48,998 nt of DNA, from the NCBI GenBank assembly GCA_026392775.1, contig JAPLBK010000034.1, positions 1 to 48,998 on the forward strand, given 5' to 3'. The notes beneath the pieces were generated by a model that did not search any database, was not told the DNA's origin, and saw only the letters and a program-made list of their open reading frames with translations. The stretch comes from Actinomycetota bacterium. GTDB taxonomy: Bacteria > Actinomycetota > Actinomycetes > Nanopelagicales > Nanopelagicaceae. The position numbers and the translations under genes were made by a program. The stretch's first letter is position 1. Every line of letters begins with the position of its first letter. Of this stretch, positions 44,145 through 48,998 are shown piece after piece.

Positions 44145-44545
44145 TTTCGAGATTGCGAGATGAAAGCGGTAGCGCCATCGTTGAATTTGTCGCACTGGCT
44201 ATTCCACTCTTCATCCCAGTGTTCATATATCTCAACAGCTTCGCATCTGTGAGTGGAAATGAGGCAGTAATTCGAGTGATGGCACGAGAAGGAGTTCGTG
44301 CTTATGCCGCAAGTGATAGTGACTATTCCGGCCGTGTAGTTTCTGAACAAGTCATTGAACTTATTGCACAGCATTTAGGACTGACGTCAAGTGAAATCAA
44401 ATCAATAAACGTTAACTATGAATGCTCACGAATGCCATGCTTATCAGCTAATAGCCGGATTCGATTAAGGATTTCCTTTTTTGATAGTAAATCTCATCGC
44501 ACTATTAAAGCATCAGCACAGGAAAATATCAGTCCATGGAAATAG
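44141..44545 (+). CDS. TadE/TadF-like pseudopilin
   Basis: 134 residues from TTG 44141, which overlaps the stop before it. RDESGSAIVEFVALAIPLFI at residues 6-25 is a clear TadE signature: glycine-type prepilin cleavage context and glutamate five after it, then the hydrophobic helix. The ectodomain has two cysteines (YECSRMPC) that could pair. Overlaps the next gene by 10 bases. With its neighbours it forms a compact minor-pilin operon. Confidence 0.78.
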   Translation: MISRLRDESGSAIVEFVALAIPLFIPVFIYLNSFASVSGNEAVIRVMAREGVRAYAASDSDYSGRVVSEQVIELIAQHLGLTSSEIKSINVNYECSRMPCLSANSRIRLRISFFDSKSHRTIKASAQENISPWK

Positions 44546-45081
44546 GGTGGAAATCAAAGCTTGGAGATGATCGTGGATCTCTAAGTGTGGTGATTATTGG
44601 GCTATTTGTTGTGACAGTTGCGGCTTTGATGGTGATGACTGATATTGCAACTGTCATGGTTGCAAAGCGCTCCTTAACTCAAGCCACAGAAGCAGCTGCA
44701 ATGCGTGGAGTTCACACCCTTGATCGCGATTCTTATTACACCGGAAAAGGCACAATGGCCACGACCCCTCTTGCACTTATCAATAACCGTGAACATTCAG
44801 CAATACCAATTGATTGTAATCAAGCTGTTCTGGATGTGATGTTGGAGTTACACAATTGGAGCACAGATGATTCCTCAATGAAGCGTCAAGAACTACAGGG
44901 GATAGTGCTGACAGATTTCATGTGTGATGGAACCTCAGTTGAGATTTCTACATATGCCACAGTAAAATTTCCATTCATGGTGCCATTTACTTCTAAAAGC
45001 TCAGCTCATTTGTATTCCAGCGCCGCTAGTACCAATCAAGTACAAGAGGGCTTCTATCTATTTGGAGTTCGCCTGCACTAA
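44536..45081 (+). CDS. TadG-like pilus protein
   Basis: 181 residues. GDDRGSLSVVIIGLFVVTVA at the N-terminus and DIATVMVAKRSLTQATEAAA just after are typical of the TadG-like N-terminal region (helix then an alpha segment that lines up with subunit packing). The C-terminal part has two cysteines (IDCNQ and DFMCDG). Short for TadG, which in proteobacteria has a von Willebrand domain; actinobacterial ones lack it. No Tad ATPase or TadB/TadC genes are in this window. Confidence 0.75.
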   Translation: MEIGWKSKLGDDRGSLSVVIIGLFVVTVAALMVMTDIATVMVAKRSLTQATEAAAMRGVHTLDRDSYYTGKGTMATTPLALINNREHSAIPIDCNQAVLDVMLELHNWSTDDSSMKRQELQGIVLTDFMCDGTSVEISTYATVKFPFMVPFTSKSSAHLYSSAASTNQVQEGFYLFGVRLH

Positions 45082-45121
45082 AGGCCGCGGGGCATCGGTT
45101 ATTCATTAACGCGCTCTCCGC

Positions 45122-45133
45122 TATCCTTGCACT
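45122..45133 (+). promoter_or_regulatory. -10 element of prfB, leaderless
   Basis: TATCCT (45122-45127) followed by six bases and ATG 45134. No ribosome-binding site. TTATTC 17 bases upstream of it is a poor -35. Confidence 0.5.
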
Positions 45134-46234
45134 ATGGCTGCGCGTGAATATCAATTAGAGATTAATGAAACTGACGCGACCCTTGTTTCAATTGAAAAGG
45201 TTTTAGACCTTCCTAAGCTGCGCAAACAAGCGGCAGAGTTAGAGGGAGAAGCGGGAGTTCCTAATCTATGGGATGACCCGGAGAGTGCACAAAAGATTAC
45301 GAGCCGTTTATCGCGCGTGCAATCAGAGATTGCCAAGCTATCTGGTCTGCGCCAACGCGTTGAAGATCTGCCCATTCTCTTCGAATTAGCTGCAAGTGAG
45401 CCCAATGGATCTGGAATTCAAGATGCTGAAAGAGAGTTAGATGCAGTTAAGAAGTCAATCGGTGAATTAGAAGTTCAGACGCTACTTAACGGTGAATATG
45501 ATGATCGTGATGCATTGATAACTATTCGATCAGAGGCCGGTGGAGTTGAGGCAGCTGATTGGGCAGAGATGATTATGCGAATGTATTTGCGCTACTGCGA
45601 GCGCCATAACTTTAAAGTTGATGTCCTAGAAACTTCCTATGCTGAAGAAGCAGGTATTAAGTCAACAACTTTTAGAGTCAGCGCTGCGTATGCTTATGGA
45701 ACATTATCTGTGGAGCAAGGAACCCATCGTTTAGTTCGCATTTCACCATTTGATAGTCAAAGCCGTCGTCACACTTCTTTTGCTGGTGTTGAAGTTGTGC
45801 CGGTGGTTGATCAAAGTGATCATGTCGAAATTGATGAAAAAGAAGTGCGTGTGGATGTTTATCGCTCATCTGGTCCAGGTGGTCAAGGTGTTAACACGAC
45901 TGACTCTGCAGTTCGACTCACCCATATTCCAACCGGCATTGTTGTTTCTTGCCAAAATGAGCGATCACAAATTCAAAACAAGGCAACTGCTATGGCGGTT
46001 TTGCAATCAAAATTATTGGAACGCCGACGTCAAGAAGAGCAGGCAAAGATTAACGCCCTCAAAGGCGATAACTCTGGTTCGTGGGGAAATCAGATGCGCT
46101 CCTATGTTTTAGCGCCGTATCAAATGGTGAAGGACTTACGTACTGATTATGAAACAGGAAACACTTCTGCGGTTCTTAACGGTGAAATCGATGAATTTAT
46201 TGAAGCTGGCATCAGGTGGCGCAGAAGTTCGTAA
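45134..46234 (+). CDS. prfB: peptide chain release factor 2
   Basis: 366 residues. Releases peptides at UGA and UAA. SPF (204-206), which reads the stop codon, and GGQ (249-251 in [19 protein letters not shown]) are present. The coding frame is continuous: the CUU-UGA frameshift used by E. coli for autoregulation is absent, as is common in actinobacteria. The first gene of the prfB-ftsE-ftsX-smpB order. TATCCT six bases upstream predicts a leaderless mRNA. Confidence 0.97.
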   Translation: MAAREYQLEINETDATLVSIEKVLDLPKLRKQAAELEGEAGVPNLWDDPESAQKITSRLSRVQSEIAKLSGLRQRVEDLPILFELAASEPNGSGIQDAERELDAVKKSIGELEVQTLLNGEYDDRDALITIRSEAGGVEAADWAEMIMRMYLRYCERHNFKVDVLETSYAEEAGIKSTTFRVSAAYAYGTLSVEQGTHRLVRISPFDSQSRRHTSFAGVEVVPVVDQSDHVEIDEKEVRVDVYRSSGPGGQGVNTTDSAVRLTHIPTGIVVSCQNERSQIQNKATAMAVLQSKLLERRRQEEQAKINALKGDNSGSWGNQMRSYVLAPYQMVKDLRTDYETGNTSAVLNGEIDEFIEAGIRWRRSS

Positions 46235-46336
46235 TTTCCTTGCCTAAAGCATAAATCACATTTTTTCACAGGCTCACATGCGCGTTACATACCCGCATTT
46301 GCCTCAATTTTCCATAAACTATGCATCAGGCCGAGA

Positions 46337-46356
46337 GCGGATTCCCCGATATCCGC
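46337..46356. repeat. 6-bp hairpin in the ftsE leader
   Basis: GCGGAT (46337-46342) and ATCCGC (46351-46356), 8-base loop, 26 bases before the ftsE ATG. Could be part of the leader structure. The 147-base gap otherwise shows nothing certain. Confidence 0.35.
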
Positions 46357-46381
46357 GCCGCAGATGCAATGGGAGATTTAC

Positions 46382-47071
46382 ATGATTCGCTTTGAGAACG
46401 TCACAAAGATCTACCCAGGACAAGAACGTGCAGCCCTTGATTCAGTAAATCTTGAAGTAGTTAAAGGTGAGTTCGTTTTCCTTGTGGGACTCTCAGGTTC
46501 GGGTAAATCTACTTTTTTGCGATTAATTTTGCGTGAAGAGCGCCCTTCAAATGGAATTATTCATGTTGCAGGCAAGGATTTAGGAACACTTGCTTCGCAC
46601 AAGGTTCCTGAGCTTCGCCGCCAGGTTGGAACTGTTTTCCAAGATTTTCGCTTGCTACCTAATAAGACAATTACAGAAAACGTGGCATTTGCTCTGCATG
46701 TCCTTGGGTATTCCCAAAAAGAGATCAATCGCGAAGTTCCTGAAGTATTAGAACTAGTTGGACTTGAAGATAAGGGTGATCGTTTGCCTTCAGAGATTTC
46801 CGGTGGTGAGCAACAGCGCGTGGCAATTGCACGTGCATATGTGAGCCGCCCGCCGATTTTAATTGCTGATGAACCAACTGGTAACTTAGATCCAGCGACT
46901 TCTGTTGGAATCATGAAATTACTTGATCGCATTAACCGTGAGGGAACAACGGTTCTGATGGCAACGCACGATGCAGGAATTGTGGATCAGATGCGCAAGC
47001 GTGTTATTGAACTTGATTTAGGCCACGTCATCCGCGACCAAGTGCGCGGTGTCTATGGATACACGGGATAA
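46382..47071 (+). CDS. ftsE: cell division ATP-binding protein FtsE
   Basis: 229 residues from ATG 46382, six bases after GGGAGA; an ATG at 46364 is in frame but lacks a binding site. FtsE drives FtsX to activate peptidoglycan hydrolases at the septum. Walker [10 protein letters not shown], signature [14 protein letters not shown], Walker [14 protein letters not shown] and H-loop MATHD are all intact. The opening [20 protein letters not shown] is typical. ftsX follows 10 bases later. Confidence 0.96.
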   Translation: MIRFENVTKIYPGQERAALDSVNLEVVKGEFVFLVGLSGSGKSTFLRLILREERPSNGIIHVAGKDLGTLASHKVPELRRQVGTVFQDFRLLPNKTITENVAFALHVLGYSQKEINREVPEVLELVGLEDKGDRLPSEISGGEQQRVAIARAYVSRPPILIADEPTGNLDPATSVGIMKLLDRINREGTTVLMATHDAGIVDQMRKRVIELDLGHVIRDQVRGVYGYTG

Positions 47072-47081
47072 GGGGCACAAC

Positions 47082-47984
47082 ATGCGCGCACGGTTTCTTT
47101 TAAGCGAAGTTGGTATTGGCCTGCGTCGAAATATGACGATGACTTTTGCCGTGATTGTTACGACAGCTATCTCACTCTCATTACTAGGAATTGGCTTGCT
47201 TTCTAATGCACAAGTCGGTGCAATGAAGGATTATTGGTATGACAAGATTGAAGTATCAGTTTTCTTGTGTGGATCACTTTCTGAGTCGCCATCATGTTCA
47301 GGTGGCGTAGTTACTTCTGAACAACGACTGCAAATTCAACAAGATCTCCAGACTATGCCGGCAGTGGATAGCCTGTTTTATGAATCTCAATCAGAGGCAT
47401 TTAGCCGTTTCCAGGAGCGCTTTAAGGATTCTGCAATTGCAGCAAATGTAACTGCAGATCAACTTCCTGAATCATTTAGAGTTAAATTAAAGGACCCAAC
47501 CCAGTTTGCCGTAATTGTTAGCGCATTCTCGGGTCGACCTGGAGTAGATGTTGTCCAAGATCAGCGCAGTATTTTGGAAAAGTTCTTTAACTTATTGGGT
47601 GTATTGAGAAATGGTGCATTACTGGTTGGTCTGGCTTCAGTACTAACTGCTGCATTGTTAATTAGCAACACACTTCGAATTGCGGCCTTTAATCGCCGGC
47701 GTGAAACTGGAGTGATGAAACTTGTCGGTGCATCCTCCTGGTCTATTCAACTGCCATTTCTTCTTGAAGGAATCATTTCAGCAATCGTTGGTTGGGCACT
47801 AGCAACTGGATTGCTGGCTGGTCTCAAGGCTGTTATTGATTCCAAAGTCGCCCCACTTTTGTCCTTCACCAATTTCTTTGGTTGGGGAGAAGTGTGGGTC
47901 TCATCAGCGTATTTGCTGGCAACAGGCCTAGTGGTTTCTACCGTTGCATCGGTAATCACGCTACGCCGCTACCTAAAGGTCTAA
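47082..47984 (+). CDS. ftsX: cell division protein FtsX
   Basis: 300 residues from ATG 47082, after AAGGGG; a GTG at 47049 inside ftsE is in frame but unlikely. Four hydrophobic segments (about 20-42, 165-185, 215-235, 265-285) flank an extracellular domain with two cysteines (FLCGSLSESPSC). Couples FtsE ATP hydrolysis to a cell-wall hydrolase outside the membrane, often RipC in actinobacteria. RRRETGVMKLVGASSW is the conserved cytoplasmic loop of the family. Confidence 0.95.
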   Translation: MRARFLLSEVGIGLRRNMTMTFAVIVTTAISLSLLGIGLLSNAQVGAMKDYWYDKIEVSVFLCGSLSESPSCSGGVVTSEQRLQIQQDLQTMPAVDSLFYESQSEAFSRFQERFKDSAIAANVTADQLPESFRVKLKDPTQFAVIVSAFSGRPGVDVVQDQRSILEKFFNLLGVLRNGALLVGLASVLTAALLISNTLRIAAFNRRRETGVMKLVGASSWSIQLPFLLEGIISAIVGWALATGLLAGLKAVIDSKVAPLLSFTNFFGWGEVWVSSAYLLATGLVVSTVASVITLRRYLKV

Positions 47985-48060
47985 AGCCTTCACATCTAGT
48001 GAGAGAATTGCCCCTGTAATCCTTTAACGCAAACAAATAAGGAAGGGCGGTGATGCGGTT

Positions 48061-48564
48061 ATGGTTAAAGAAGTTGGCCGCAAAGTCATTGCCCAAAACA
48101 AAAAGGCACGCCACGATTATTCAATCGAGGATGTTTTTGAATGTGGCATGGTTTTAACAGGCACAGAAGTTAAATCACTACGACTCGGTCGAGCATCGCT
48201 CATCGATGGCTTTGCCATGATTAATGACGGAGAACTCTGGCTCAGTGGCGTTCATATCCCTGAATACACAGAGGGTACCTGGACCAATCACACCCCGCGT
48301 CGTGATCGCAAGCTTCTCGTTCACAAAAATGAACTTAATAAGCTAATTGGAAAACTGAAAGATTCTGGCACCACGCTGGTTCCTCTTTCTCTGTATTTCA
48401 AAGATGGAAAAGCAAAGATTGAAATCGCAGTTGCTCGAGGTAAAAAAGCCCACGATAAGCGTGAGGCCTTAAAAGCCCGTGAGGCTGATCGCGAAGTTGC
48501 ACGCGTAGTTTCTAGAGGTTCTTCAGGAAAGAGTGGGCGCGCATCTAAGCGTTACGAGGACTAG
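48061..48564 (+). CDS. smpB: SsrA-binding protein
   Basis: 167 residues. SmpB binds the tRNA-like part of tmRNA and brings it to stalled ribosomes. Motifs: [40 protein letters not shown], and [25 protein letters not shown] (quoted in parts) with a basic tail. The gene for its RNA partner, ssrA, begins 170 bases downstream, the usual pair. GGAAGGGCGGTG precedes the ATG. Confidence 0.97.
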   Translation: MVKEVGRKVIAQNKKARHDYSIEDVFECGMVLTGTEVKSLRLGRASLIDGFAMINDGELWLSGVHIPEYTEGTWTNHTPRRDRKLLVHKNELNKLIGKLKDSGTTLVPLSLYFKDGKAKIEIAVARGKKAHDKREALKAREADREVARVVSRGSSGKSGRASKRYED

Positions 48565-48676
48565 TTTTTTCATCGATTTTGGCTTGCCCGTTTTATGTCT
48601 TACACTTAACTCACCGCCGCCTAGTTCGCCCAATTTTTGGGTGCGATTTAGCGACGGTAAGTAATTAAGAATTACT

Positions 48677-48682
48677 TTGACA
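48677..48682 (+). promoter_or_regulatory. possible -35 box upstream of ssrA
   Basis: TTGACA at 48677-48682, about 50 bases before the mature tmRNA. No good -10 hexamer is seen at the right spacing, so this is tentative. A GTAATT/AATTAC pair (48661-48675) stands just before it. Confidence 0.3.
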
Positions 48683-48733
48683 ACTACATAGCGATGAAAG
48701 AATTACGTTTCTTTTCTTTCAAGTTTTAAACTT

Positions 48734-48998
48734 GGGGGTGAACGGTCTCGACTTTGGATGTTGAGGCAGGGGAAGCGGGCCGAGGAAGCCGGAATGATCT
48801 CGTAAACCAATAATCCGTGCAAAAAATAACTGCTGACACTAATCAGCAAGCTTTCGAACTCGCTGCATAAGCATTTCGAAGCCGTTAGCCCAGGTGCCGC
48901 TCTCGACCTGGAACCTAGCGTCGCTAGAGGGCTTTTCACTTCGTTGGTGTTGCAAACAACGAGGGAGAACATTTTTGCAACTGAGTTCGTCGAAGAGT
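48734..48998 (+). ncRNA. ssrA: transfer-messenger RNA (partial, 3' end outside window)
   Basis: Begins GGGGGTGAACGGTCTCGAC, the usual start of actinobacterial tmRNA tRNA-like domain. The tag reading frame ends at TAA 48867-48869; read backwards it gives ...NQQAFELAA, so the degradation tag ends in ELAA instead of the common ALAA. The first tag codon cannot be fixed from the sequence alone; a GTG or codons just after fit. Downstream sequences of the pseudoknots run to the window edge. The 3' half with the CCA end is missing. Confidence 0.93.

Noticed and set aside
45134..45260. Programmed frameshift in prfB
   Set aside because: The frame is continuous from ATG to stop, with no internal CTTTGA slip site near codon 25.

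Overview
The window is a gene-dense, strongly syntenic stretch of an actinobacterial chromosome. Markers are WhiB, a SigR/RsrA pair, a fused E2-E1 2-oxoglutarate dehydrogenase (Kgd/OdhA type), Ni-superoxide dismutase, UPF0182, DUF5679 and the FtsEX-SmpB-tmRNA block. Base composition looks moderate rather than high in GC, many gene pairs overlap by 1-11 bases, and there is no non-coding stretch above 300 bases. This fits a streamlined freshwater actinobacterium of the acI/Nanopelagicales ('Ca. Planktophila'-like) kind; that placement is inference from gene content and style, not from a database search.

Layout: (1) 1-5.4 kb, ribosomal genes infA-rpmJ-rpsM-rpsK-rpsD-rpoA-rplQ, then truA and rplM-rpsI. 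(2) 5.5-10.8 kb, cell-envelope precursors and cofactor: glmM, glmS, a PAP2 phosphatase, acpS, alr. (3) 10.8-17.1 kb, a complete branched-chain-amino-acid-type ABC importer (two ATPases, two permeases, a secreted binding protein) translationally coupled to a secreted alpha/beta hydrolase, closed by a strong terminator. (4) 17.2-21.7 kb, tsaE-tsaB-rimI-tsaD and CIRCE-controlled groES-groL. (5) 21.7-23.0 kb, divergent whiB and a MerR-type regulator whose C-terminal half carries the B12-photoreceptor signature W-x9-EH. (6) 23.1-29.8 kb, kgd, the divergent sodX/sodN pair, a thioesterase-like gene, the redox-stress regulators rsrA and sigR, and an SRAP protein. (7) 29.9-35.3 kb, aroA, rsgA, hisN and a copper-type P-ATPase. 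(8) 35.4-42.1 kb, initiator tRNA, UPF0182, a PDZ-less Lon-like protease, a small membrane protein, two metalloproteases and a zinc-ribbon protein. (9) 42.2-45.1 kb, a degenerate ThiF-like zinc protein followed by four small Tad-pilus-like membrane proteins. (10) 45.1-49.0 kb, prfB, ftsE, ftsX, smpB and the 5' part of ssrA.

Recurring theme: several genes (tsaE, whiB, the SRAP gene, aroA, the UPF0182 gene, a 102-residue membrane protein, prfB) have a TANNNT -10 hexamer exactly six bases upstream of the start codon, predicting leaderless mRNAs. The strongest candidates for new biology are the B12-photoreceptor-like regulator beside a WhiB3/WhiD-type gene, a terminator hairpin inside the first codons of truA, a SigR-like promoter superimposed on the CIRCE region of groES, the PDZ-less Lon-like protein, a secreted hydrolase tied to a transporter, and a pseudopilin cluster with a ThiF-like partner.
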